Source of the DNA: Sinomonas terrae
Lineage (GTDB): Bacteria; Actinomycetota; Actinomycetes; Actinomycetales; Micrococcaceae
DNA length: 64,000 nucleotides
Direction of reading: 5' to 3'
NCBI RefSeq assembly: GCF_022539255.1
Contig: NZ_JAKZBV010000001.1
Location: 558,001-622,000, forward strand
The notes under the pieces were generated by a model. That model was not told where the DNA came from and ran no database searches. It worked only from the letters and a program-made list of their open reading frames with translations. The position numbers and the translations under genes are program-made. Below, piece after piece: positions 8,585 through 16,393 of this stretch; position 1 is the first letter of the stretch, and every line of letters begins with the position of its first letter.

Positions 8585-8872
8585 GCCCCCGCTGACTGCT
8601 TCGCCCGGGGTTGGGTGTTGGCGGCAGCGCGTGGAGCCACCCGCGAGAGTTCTATGAGCAGGGCCGAAGGCCTCACGCTCGTTCTTAGACACGCGGACCG
8701 GCTCCAGCCGAACCACCGTCCTGCGGTAGCCAACCCGCGCATATCAGTGTGACCGCGCGTCGCCCAATGACACGCTCGACCAACACCCCCCGCTCGCGAA
8801 GCAGCGAGGCGCCGCCGGGAAACCTCCCGACGGCGCCTCACCATGCCCACTTGACAGCAGGCCACTCCATAT
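8585..8872. other. Non-coding right end of the outer insertion element, with a strong hairpin
   Basis: No gene of its own; the helicase frame reads through part of it to a stop at 8744. A 15-bp stem with one mismatch (GAGGCGCCGCCGGGA at 8806-8820 against 8825-8839) and a 4-base loop is the most obvious structure. In the IS1111 branch of IS110 elements the guide RNA is made from this side, so the 288-bp length and strong structure would suit a bridge-RNA region; that is inference. Confidence 0.5.
8860..8871 (-). repeat. Right subterminal inverted repeat of the outer insertion element
   Basis: Reads TATGGAGTGGCC inward from 8871, one base from the border with helicase codons; 10 of 12 identical to the left copy. 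Confidence 0.6.
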
Positions 8873-10819
8873 CAGTACTGCCTTGCCCTCTGCTCGTCGC
8901 AGCCCGCGCCCGAGCTGCTGGAGAAACACAGTCGCGCTTTGGGTGGGTCGGAGCAGCAATACTGTGTCGATTTCGGGGACGTCGAGACCCTCGTTGAAGA
9001 GGTCGACAGCGAAGAGGCAGTTGATTTCACGATCGCGCAGCTGGCGAAGGGCCTCGTCACGCTCTGGTTGGGAGGTGGAACCTGAGACAGCCGACGACGG
9101 GATGCCGGCGCGAGTGAAGACCTGCGCCATGTATTCGGCATGTTGAACCGAGACACAGAATCCGAGTGCTCGCATCTGGGAAATATCTAGGACTTTGTCA
9201 CGTAATTCCGCGATTACTTTTGCGGCCCGCGCCTCATTTCCGGTGTACAAGGCGGAGAGCTGGGCTATCTCGTAATTACCGCGCCGCCATTCGAGGTTCC
9301 GAAGATCGGTCTCGTCGGCAACTCCGAAATAGTGGAAAGGCACCAGGAGGTCCTCGCCGAGAGCATCCCACAGCCTGAGTTCGCTCGCGATGCGTCCCTC
9401 GAAGAACTCGTCGGCCACACTCTTGCCGTCCCCGCGTTCCGGCGTTGCAGTAAGTCCGAGGAGGTGGGTCGGTCTCAGGTGCTCGAGAAGCCGTCGATAG
9501 GTCGGAGCGTCGGCATGGTGGAATTCGTCAATCACCACTACGGCGAACCGAGAAGGGTCGATCTTGTCCAGCCTCTCCGGCGTCAGGGACTGGACTGATG
9601 CGAAGACGTGAAGCCACTCGGTGGGTGCCTCGCCGCCTACGAGCAGTTCGCCGAAGCTGCCATTGTTGAGGACCCGGCGGTAGGCGCGCAGAGACTGCTC
9701 GAGGATCTCACGCCGGTGGGCGACAAATAGCAGAGTGGGGAGGCGGCCTAAGCCATCTGCCAGGCGCTTGTAGTCCAGCGCAGCGACGACAGTCTTTCCT
9801 GTGCCGGTTGCTGCAACAAGGAGGTTCTCCTTGAAGCCCTTTGTGCGGGCTGCATCGAGGTCCTCGAGCATCTCCTGCTGATGAAGGAACGGGACGACTT
9901 CGAGTCCAGTGGGGCCGAATTCTCGGCTGGGAGTCGTGCCGCCTGCCCTACGCAGAGCATCATCGAGGCGCTCAGCATCCGTCGCCGGATCGTACGGGAC
10001 GAAGTTGGCCTTCTCCCAATACGAATCGAACGTGATCTGGAACTTCTGGACGAGCCGCGGGGTGGCCACCCCGGAGAGGCGGACATTCCATTCGAGGCCG
10101 TCGAGCAAGGCCTGCTGACTGAGATTCGAACTCCCGACGTATGCAGTGTGGAAACCAGTATTCCGCTTAAAGAGCCACGCTTTCGCGTGGAGCCGCGTCG
10201 CGTTGGTCTCATAATTGATCCGGATTTCGGCGTTATACCGATTGGCGAGTTCGTCGAGGGCGTGGCGCTCGGTGGCTCCCATGTAGGTAGTGGTGATGAC
10301 ACGAAGTCGAGCGCCTCTTTCGGATAGCTCTTTGAGAGCCCCTTCGAGGAGGCGGAGGCCGCGCCACTTGATGAAAGCGCAGAGCAAATCAACTTGATCT
10401 GCAGATTCGAGCTCACGTCGCAGCTCATGGGCAAGATTCGGGTCCTCGTGACTCGCTGTCAGCAGGGCAGCATCGCTAAGCGGCGTAGTTGGCCGGCGGA
10501 GGGCGCGGCGGCGGATCTGCTTCGTGTCGTAGACCGCGTGTAAGACCTGCGGCGGATCGGTTATGGCGTCAGCTCGGGCGAGGTTCGACAGGAGCTGATT
10601 GGCCAGTTCGAGGCGGGCACCGCTCGGTGCTGAAGAGAGAGCCTTGCGGACCACTCGTCCGATATGGCGAGCAAGAGCCTCAGGAGCTTCCTCCTCCGAG
10701 ACGGTTTCGAACTGGGTGGCCAGTCCTTCGCCAAGGTGCTTCAAGTTTCGCTCGATGTGCTCGGTGCGAAGGGTTTCGTATAGCCCCTGTGGCAGGTCTT
10801 CTTCTAGTTCATCCGGCAC
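8873..10819 (-). pseudogene. PLD-type nuclease/DEAH-box helicase, N-terminal part, truncated by an insertion
   Basis: 649 codons of a protein that once had about 1,051. After an N-terminal alpha-helical region comes a phospholipase-D-type nuclease domain with RLHAKAWLF and YVGSSNLS (HxK and GSxN). An SF2 helicase follows: Walker A ATGTGKT, DEFHH, LTATP and motif VI QLGRGLRRAEGK. The host frame stops matching right after GKAVL, and the ORF runs 43 codons into the insertion to a stop at 8744. DUF3427 is separated (2175-3383), so function is probably lost or altered. Intact relatives occur in defence or restriction-like contexts, but the function here is not proven. A small gene lies 21 bp upstream in the same direction. 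Confidence 0.9.
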
Positions 10820-10840
10820 GGCGGATCCCCCAACGGTGAG

Positions 10841-11191
10841 TCATTTGACCAGGCTATTGGTTGACGAAGGTCCTTCAGTGATCGGCACGCGCTTCGAGAG
10901 GCGCTCATACTCCTCAACGATGAATCCTGCATCGAACTCGGTAGCCACGGCCCTGACTAAAGTCATGGGTCCGAAGAGTGCGACGTGATTTTGGATTTGC
11001 AGTCCAAGGAGGTGATCAAGGGGTGCTGGCGAGCCAGAAGAATCGCCGATGAGGCATTCCAATGCATCGGCGGCATGGTTCTTGAGGGTGTCTGGACTCT
11101 GGGCGGCGCAGATTGTATGGATCGCCCACGTCAGTTCGGCGTGTAGAGACAGGAATGCTTTCACGGTTTGACTCTCACCCGCATAGCGCAT
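10841..11191 (-). CDS. Hypothetical protein upstream of the split helicase
   Basis: A 116-residue, probably all-helical soluble protein that I do not recognise. The text has a His/Leu/Ala-rich N-terminus (AFLSLHAELTWAIHTICAAQ) and an amphipathic C-terminal part (FIVEEYERLSKRV). The ATG at 11191 has a weak GGGAG upstream. It ends 21 bp before the helicase start on the same strand, so the two were probably co-transcribed and this may be its accessory subunit. It shares the slightly lower GC of the helicase gene. Confidence 0.65.
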   Translation of the reverse strand: MRYAGESQTVKAFLSLHAELTWAIHTICAAQSPDTLKNHAADALECLIGDSSGSPAPLDHLLGLQIQNHVALFGPMTLVRAVATEFDAGFIVEEYERLSKRVPITEGPSSTNSLVK

Positions 11192-11310
11192 CGCGTCGCT
11201 CCCACTCGGTCACGTTGTCTCCTTTGGTCAGCCTTCCTCTAGGAGGGTAGAGGTCCCGACCGACAAAACAGCGTGGGCCTGAAGGTGCATACTCACGAAT
11301 AGGATGAGAC

Positions 11311-12132
11311 GTGTCCGACTCCTACCTTGAGATCCCCCTCCCCGGCGGCGACGTCACCGAGGGCGTCGTGCGCGTGGGCAACACCGTGCGCCGGCCACTC
11401 GGCCGGCACTCGCCACTCGTCCACGCGATTCTTCGCCACCTTGAGCACAAGGGATTCGACGGCGCACCCCGCTTCCTCGGCATCGACGACCAAGGCCGCG
11501 AAACCCTGACCTTCATCGAAGGCGAGGTCGCGAACCGGCCTCACCCGGACTGGCTCGCCGACGAGACTCGCCTCGTCTCCCTGGCCCGCCTCGTTCGGCG
11601 ACTCGACGACGCCATGGTTGGCTTCGCGCCGTCGTCGGACATGCTTCAAGCAGCGGCCTCCCCGGAAATCCCAGGAATGCCGCCTGCTCCGCCCGAAGAG
11701 CCGGAATTCATCGGCCACATGGACATCACCCCGGAGAACGTCGTTTTCCGCCAGGGCGAGGCGGTCGCGCTGATCGACTTCGACATCGCCAAACCGGCCA
11801 CCCGGGTCGACGAGGTCTTCAATCTGTGCATGTGGTGGGCACCCTTCGCGCCTGACGAGGACCGCAGCGAACCGCTCAAGGGGGTCGACGCCGTCGCCCG
11901 CACGCGCCTCATTGCCGACGCGTACGGTCTCGGCCGCGAGGACCGTGGGCGCCTGATTCCCACAGCCCTCCGCCGCAGCGAGCGCAGCTGGTACCTCATG
12001 AAGTACCGCGCGGAGCACGACGGCGGCGGCTGGCTCCGAATGTGGCAGGAGGGGGCGGGGGAGCGGATCCAGCGCCGCGTCGCGTGGCTCGAAGCGGAGG
12101 GGGAGCGGTTGGCCAAGGGGCTCGCCCTCTAG
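11311..12132 (+). CDS. Aminoglycoside phosphotransferase (APH)-family kinase-like protein
   Basis: A 273-residue protein of the APH/choline-kinase fold. The catalytic loop GHMDITPENVVF (about residues 137-148) has Asp and Asn in the Brenner-type HxDxxxxN motif, followed by the metal-binding LIDFDIAKPA. The N-lobe starts with EIPLPGGDVTEGVVRVGNTV. The first part is short compared with true APH enzymes. Such genes in chromosomes usually phosphorylate small metabolites, so antibiotic resistance should not be assumed. The start is a GTG with AGGAT upstream. Confidence 0.85.
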   Translation: MSDSYLEIPLPGGDVTEGVVRVGNTVRRPLGRHSPLVHAILRHLEHKGFDGAPRFLGIDDQGRETLTFIEGEVANRPHPDWLADETRLVSLARLVRRLDDAMVGFAPSSDMLQAAASPEIPGMPPAPPEEPEFIGHMDITPENVVFRQGEAVALIDFDIAKPATRVDEVFNLCMWWAPFAPDEDRSEPLKGVDAVARTRLIADAYGLGREDRGRLIPTALRRSERSWYLMKYRAEHDGGGWLRMWQEGAGERIQRRVAWLEAEGERLAKGLAL

Positions 12133-12157
12133 GCAAGAGGCCGAGCCCAAACGGGCT

Positions 12158-14005
12158 CTACTCGTCCCGGCTTCCGCCAAGTAGTGCCACGGCAAGAATC
12201 CCCCGGGCGACGGCGGCGCGAAGCCCGGCGGGCACCTCAAGGGCGCCCGCGGAGGCGCCGGTGACGAGGCCGGCCGACTCGAGGTTCCGCAGCGTCCACA
12301 CTGGACCTCCGCCGGTAATGCCGGACTCCGTCTGGTTCAGCTCGAAATCCTCCGGCGCGAGAGCATGCATCAGCTGGGCGACGGATTCCTTGGCGATGAT
12401 CGCGCCGAAGGCGCCCTGGTCCAACGGGCGCGTCAGCGTCTCTGCGACGAACATTGCCGCGACGACCTCGGCCAACTCGAGCGGCGGAACCTCCTCGGTC
12501 TTCCACTCGGCGGCTGCCGGCCCTGGCCGCACGCGGGAAGAGTTGGTCTCGATCACCTCCGTGATCGAGAGCGCCTCCCACCACTGAGCGAGCAGGCGAA
12601 CATCGGACATCGACCGCGCCTGGATCGGCGCGTTCTCATGGGTTTCGAAGCCGTCCCGCTTGGCGACTCCAACGGCGCGGACGCCCAGCATCCTTGCAAC
12701 AGTCTCGATGTCCGCTCGGCGCACACCACCGGTCTGCGTGACCGGCCTGCCGGTGCCGATCCACTCGAGCAGCTCGCTGACGGCCGCGATGAGCGGAGTC
12801 CGAGCGAGGGCGCCGCGGCGCGCTTCGGGGTCGACCTCCTCCGCCCGAGCGAGCACCGCGGCGAGGGCTTCCGATGGGCCGCTGTACTCGTCGAGCGCAG
12901 ACTCGATCGCCTCGTGCGCCTCCTCCCATCCCGCAAGGTCCTGGCCTTCGTCGAGGCGGAAGTGCACGTAGTCGTGAAGTGTCTCGAGCACGCTCTCGAG
13001 CGCCTCGGCAGGCTCGCTGTCCTGAGGGTCGAAGAGCAGGTCGACTAACCCCCCGACGTCGGGCCCGCGGTGCAGATCGAGGCCTTGGCGGCGCGCGAGG
13101 TCCACGAGCGCCTGCATCACCTCCAGCTCCTCGGCCACGGAAGGCGCGGCGATCGACGGCTCTTCTTCGAGCCACGCGCCGAAGCTGCGCCGCAGCGCGC
13201 GGTCGACGGACGGTGGTGTGCCATCGCGCTGAGGAGCTCCGGCGCGCCGTGCCGTCGCACTGCGCTCCGGCTGGGGGCGCATGAAACTGCTTCCCGGCGC
13301 ATGGGTGGACGCGGCCCGCGGGACGAGCGGCACCGGAAGTTCGCCCGACTCGCCGTCGACCAGCATGCGCCCGGCGACCTCGCGCACCGATGCCTTCTCG
13401 CTCGCCGCGCACGCCATCAGGGATGCCGCCACGACAAGCGCCGATCCCTCGAAGAGCGCCAGCCCTCCATGCCGGTGCAGTCTGTTCAGCGACGCGAAGG
13501 CGCGCCCCTTGCGGGCGAGGGCGAGGACATCGGTCGCCGCACCGCGAGCGGCGCGATTCCACTTCGGCACGCGTGTGGCCGCCAAGGCAGCACGCAGCGC
13601 GGGGTCGGTGTGCCAGCCGTCGAGGAGCCCGAGAGAGACACCGATGACGTGCGAGATTGCCGGCGCATCGCCCGCCGGTTCGCTCTCGACGGCGGCAAGC
13701 ACGGCAGCGGCGTGGGCTTCATCGCCCTCAGCGAGTGACTCGGTGAACGCCCGGAGAACCGCAAGGGCCCCGGCACGCTGTGCACCGACCGGGGTGAACA
13801 GCATGAGGTTGTGCCGTTCGGTCGCACGGGCGAGCGCTGCATTGAGGGCGTCGAGGTCGCCGTCGAGGTTGTCGAGGTCGATCCCGTCCTCGGCGAGCAG
13901 TGGCGCGAGGTCATCCATCATCCTGGCCGCCATGCCAGGCGTATGGACAATGCCCATCTCAGCCATTTTCGCGACGAACTCGGGGTCTTCGAAGGGCGAA
14001 GTCAC
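12158..14005 (-). CDS. Large protein of unknown function
   Basis: A 615-residue acidic, Ala/Leu-rich, mostly helical protein without signal peptide or membrane segment. The N-terminus reads SPFEDPEFVAKMAEMGIVHT. A low-complexity linker around residues 245-275 (Pro/Arg/Ala-rich) splits it into two helical halves. Near the C-terminus is a block starting LAQWWEALSITEVIETNSSR and a stretch APEDFELNQTESGI. I do not recognise the family. I chose the GTG at 14005 since the 21 codons upstream are Arg/Pro-rich and unlike protein. The stop faces the APH-like gene, and a promoter is likely shared with nothing else. Confidence 0.7.
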   Translation of the reverse strand: MTSPFEDPEFVAKMAEMGIVHTPGMAARMMDDLAPLLAEDGIDLDNLDGDLDALNAALARATERHNLMLFTPVGAQRAGALAVLRAFTESLAEGDEAHAAAVLAAVESEPAGDAPAISHVIGVSLGLLDGWHTDPALRAALAATRVPKWNRAARGAATDVLALARKGRAFASLNRLHRHGGLALFEGSALVVAASLMACAASEKASVREVAGRMLVDGESGELPVPLVPRAASTHAPGSSFMRPQPERSATARRAGAPQRDGTPPSVDRALRRSFGAWLEEEPSIAAPSVAEELEVMQALVDLARRQGLDLHRGPDVGGLVDLLFDPQDSEPAEALESVLETLHDYVHFRLDEGQDLAGWEEAHEAIESALDEYSGPSEALAAVLARAEEVDPEARRGALARTPLIAAVSELLEWIGTGRPVTQTGGVRRADIETVARMLGVRAVGVAKRDGFETHENAPIQARSMSDVRLLAQWWEALSITEVIETNSSRVRPGPAAAEWKTEEVPPLELAEVVAAMFVAETLTRPLDQGAFGAIIAKESVAQLMHALAPEDFELNQTESGITGGGPVWTLRNLESAGLVTGASAGALEVPAGLRAAVARGILAVALLGGSRDE

Positions 14006-14093
14006 CCGACTAGGGTACGCAGGCTTGGCCGGCGCGCGAGCATTCGGGCGCCGGCGCCCCCAGTACATGGACCAGCATGACGGCGGTTACTCG

Positions 14094-15329
14094 TCACCTC
14101 TCGAGGAGCAGGGCGTCGCCTTGCCCACCGCCGCCGCACAGCGCAACAGCCGCCCGCCCGGTGCCACGGCGCACGAGCTCGTGCACGGCCGTGACGACGA
14201 GCCGGGCGCCCGACGCGCCGATCGGGTGCCCGAGCGCGATGGCCCCGCCGTGGACGTTGACGCGCTCGAGGGGCACTCCGAGGAGCTCAGCCGAGTGCGC
14301 GGCGACGGAAGCGAAGGCCTCGTTGATCTCGACCAGGTCGAGGTCGCCCTGGCTCCAACCCTCACTCTCGAGCGCAGCAGTGATGGCGCCCGCCGGCTTG
14401 TCGGGAAGCGTCGTGTCCGGTCCCGCGATCTGCCCATGAGCGCGCAGTGCGGCGAGGATTGGCAGGCCGAGGCGTTCAGCGGTCGCGCGGGTCGAGAGGA
14501 CGACGGCGGCGGCGCCGTCCGTGAGCGGCGAGGCGTTGCCGGCCGTGACGGTTCCCTCGGGCGAGAACGCGGGCCGGAGCCGGGCGAGGACCTCGGCCGA
14601 AGTCTCGGAACGGATGCCCTCGTCCTCTGCGATCTCAACGAGCGCGCCCTTACGCTGCGGGACTTTGACCGGCACGATCTCCTCGCCCCACACGCCTGCC
14701 TCTCGAGCAGCCGCGGCGCGCTGATGCGAGGCGGCCGCGACAGCGTCCTGCTCCTCTCGGCTGATCCCAAGCGCAGCGTTGGCCCGGTCCGTCGCCAGAC
14801 CCATCGCCTCGTGGTCGAACGCATCGGTGAGGCCGTCACGAGCAGTGGAGTCCAAGAACTCGAGCGAGCCGTACGCCTTGCCTTCGCGGGTGCCGCTCAC
14901 GAGCCGCGGTGCCTGGCTCATCGACTCCTGCCCGCCGGCGACGACGATGGAGGCCTCCCCGAGCCGCAGCATCCGGGCCGCTTCGATCACCGCGGAGAGC
15001 CCTGAGAGGCACACCTTGTTCACCGTGACAGCCGGGGCGGTCAGCGGGATCCCGGCGGTGACGGCGCTCTGACGGGCCGGATTCTGGCCCGCCCCGGCTT
15101 GGATCACGTGACCCATGACGACGGCGTCAACGGCCTCAGGTTCGACCCCGGCCCTTGAGAGTGCCCCGGCGATCGCGGCACCTCCGAGCTCCACGGCCGT
15201 CAAAGAGGAGAGCTGGCCGAGGAGCCGGCCCTGGGGCGTCCGGGCCGCCCCCACAACGACTACGTCAGAGCCGCTGGCGCTCAGGTCCGAGCCCCTCAGG
15301 CCAAAGCCGCTCAGGCCCGAGCCACTCAC
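14094..15329 (-). CDS. Acetyl-CoA C-acetyltransferase (thiolase)
   Basis: A 411-residue thiolase. The nucleophile Cys lies in VNKVCLSGLSAV, GGQESMS is conserved, and the C-terminal motifs NVHGGAIALGHPIGASGAR and CGGGGQG supply His and Cys for acyl transfer. It cleaves 3-ketoacyl-CoA to acetyl-CoA in the last step of beta-oxidation or condenses two acetyl-CoA. The GTG at 15329 overlaps the stop of the 3-hydroxyacyl-CoA dehydrogenase gene (GTGA). The first ~20 residues are a Ser/Gly-rich repeat extension absent from normal thiolases and encoded by the tandem repeats at 15281-15325. Confidence 0.92.
   Translation of the reverse strand: MSGSGLSGFGLRGSDLSASGSDVVVVGAARTPQGRLLGQLSSLTAVELGGAAIAGALSRAGVEPEAVDAVVMGHVIQAGAGQNPARQSAVTAGIPLTAPAVTVNKVCLSGLSAVIEAARMLRLGEASIVVAGGQESMSQAPRLVSGTREGKAYGSLEFLDSTARDGLTDAFDHEAMGLATDRANAALGISREEQDAVAAASHQRAAAAREAGVWGEEIVPVKVPQRKGALVEIAEDEGIRSETSAEVLARLRPAFSPEGTVTAGNASPLTDGAAAVVLSTRATAERLGLPILAALRAHGQIAGPDTTLPDKPAGAITAALESEGWSQGDLDLVEINEAFASVAAHSAELLGVPLERVNVHGGAIALGHPIGASGARLVVTAVHELVRRGTGRAAVALCGGGGQGDALLLER
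15281..15325 (-). repeat. Three 15-bp tandem repeats straddling a stop/start junction
   Basis: On the minus strand the units begin TGAG: TGAGTGGCTCGGGCC, TGAGCGGCTTTGGCC, TGAGGGGCTCGGACC. Each unit supplies another TGA in the frame of the upstream dehydrogenase gene, and together they encode the Ser/Gly/Leu extension of the thiolase in the other frame. Confidence 0.85.
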
Positions 15330-16393
15330 GCCGTCACCCTCTCGGCCAGGAGCGGCGTGAGGCCGCCCTGGGGGTAGTTGGCGCCGAGCACCATGCAGAG
15401 GTCTAGGTCTTCGGCACTGCCGACGGCGCCTTCCTCGAGCATCAGCTGGACCTCCTCGGCCAAAGCGGCCCGGACACGTTCGCGCACGTCCTCCGGATCG
15501 ACGTCGTGCGGCTCGGGAAGCAGCTCGCGGACTTCGGGCCGCAGCGTGCCGTCGGCGCGGAGGAACCCCGGAAGGCCCGCCGCGACGACCGCGGCAAGCG
15601 AAGCCGGCTCGCGGAATCGGTCCGGGAAAGCCGCGTGCAGGGCAGTGCAGATGTGCGCCTGGACGGCTGGGCCGATGTAGTCGATGAGCGCCAGCGGCGT
15701 CATGGGCAGTCCCCACGGGACCAAGGCGCGGTCGACGGCGACGGGGTCTCCGCCGTCGTCGATCTCTTCCAGCACCTCATCGAAGAGCCGCGTAAGGAGG
15801 CGGTTGACGACGAACCCGGGGGAGTCTGCGACGGGGACCGCGGTCTTGCCCAGCCGCTCCGCGAGCCCGGCGGCCGCGGCCATCGCCGCCTCGGAGGCGA
15901 ACGGTGTGCGGACGAGCTCGAGGAGTGGAAGGACAGCGACCGGGTTGAAGAAGTGGAACCCGACAACCCGTTCGGGGTGCCGCAGCCCTTCCGCCATGGC
16001 CGCCACCGACAGGGACGAAGTGTTGGTCAGGAGGAGCGCCTCCGGGCTGACAACGGCTTCAACCGCGCGGAAGACGCCCCGCTTGACCTCCAATTCCTCG
16101 AAGACCGCCTCGATCACGGCGGTGCAGCCGGCGAAGTCGGAGGGATCGGTCGTGCCGGAGATGAGCGCAGCGATCTGCTCTGCCTCCGCTGGCCCGAGCC
16201 GCCCCCTGGCCGCGTCCCTTTCGAGGCGGGACCGCATGCGGACCACGGCGTCCCGGACACGTTCCTCGGAGAGGTCGCTGATGACCACGGGAACGCGCAG
16301 CTTCCGGGCGAAGAGGAGCGCGAGCTGGCTGGCCATGAGGCCCGCACCGACCACGCCGATCTTCGCGACCCCGAGGGAATCGCTTCCCGTCAC
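15326..16393 (-). CDS. 3-hydroxyacyl-CoA dehydrogenase family protein
   Basis: A 355-residue enzyme with an N-terminal NAD-binding domain (IGVVGAGLMASQLA) and the 3HCDH C-terminal domain. The catalytic His is in VVGFHFFNPV and the conserved Asn/Ser in NTSSLSV. It oxidises 3-hydroxyacyl-CoA to 3-ketoacyl-CoA, supplying the thiolase encoded next. The GTG at 16393 overlaps the permease stop by 4 bp. The upstream ~90 codons of open frame are shadow of the permease gene. The C-terminal extension past residue 290 (ERVRAALAEEVQLMLEEGAV) is the second half-domain seen in longer members. Confidence 0.92.
   Translation of the reverse strand: MTGSDSLGVAKIGVVGAGLMASQLALLFARKLRVPVVISDLSEERVRDAVVRMRSRLERDAARGRLGPAEAEQIAALISGTTDPSDFAGCTAVIEAVFEELEVKRGVFRAVEAVVSPEALLLTNTSSLSVAAMAEGLRHPERVVGFHFFNPVAVLPLLELVRTPFASEAAMAAAAGLAERLGKTAVPVADSPGFVVNRLLTRLFDEVLEEIDDGGDPVAVDRALVPWGLPMTPLALIDYIGPAVQAHICTALHAAFPDRFREPASLAAVVAAGLPGFLRADGTLRPEVRELLPEPHDVDPEDVRERVRAALAEEVQLMLEEGAVGSAEDLDLCMVLGANYPQGGLTPLLAERVTA

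Larger units (their letters stand above)
3384..8872. mobile_element. Nested insertion: IS110-family element carrying an IS21-family element and a second IS110-family element
   Basis: Deleting exactly these 5,489 bp rejoins the helicase codons CTG and ACC (the AVL-TVLDF junction) in frame, which fixes the outer borders. No target duplication is seen, as is usual for IS110-family elements. Near the ends lie imperfect inverted repeats (TATGGAGTAACC at 3391 and TATGGAGTGGCC read inward from 8871), like the subterminal repeats of the IS1111 subgroup. The simplest reading is that the IS110-type transposase gene 4903-8584 belongs to the outer element, that IS21 later split this gene, and that the other IS110-type gene (3522-4604) entered its left flank. 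The order of events is inference. Confidence 0.75.

Noticed and set aside
5067..8716. Long minus-strand frames of 620 and 612 codons opposite the IS21 genes
   Set aside because: Arg/Pro/Gly/His-rich text typical of antisense shadows in high-GC DNA; the plus strand has clear istA and istB.
11311..12132. Aminoglycoside resistance gene
   Set aside because: Only the general APH fold is visible; no similarity to a known resistance enzyme can be claimed.
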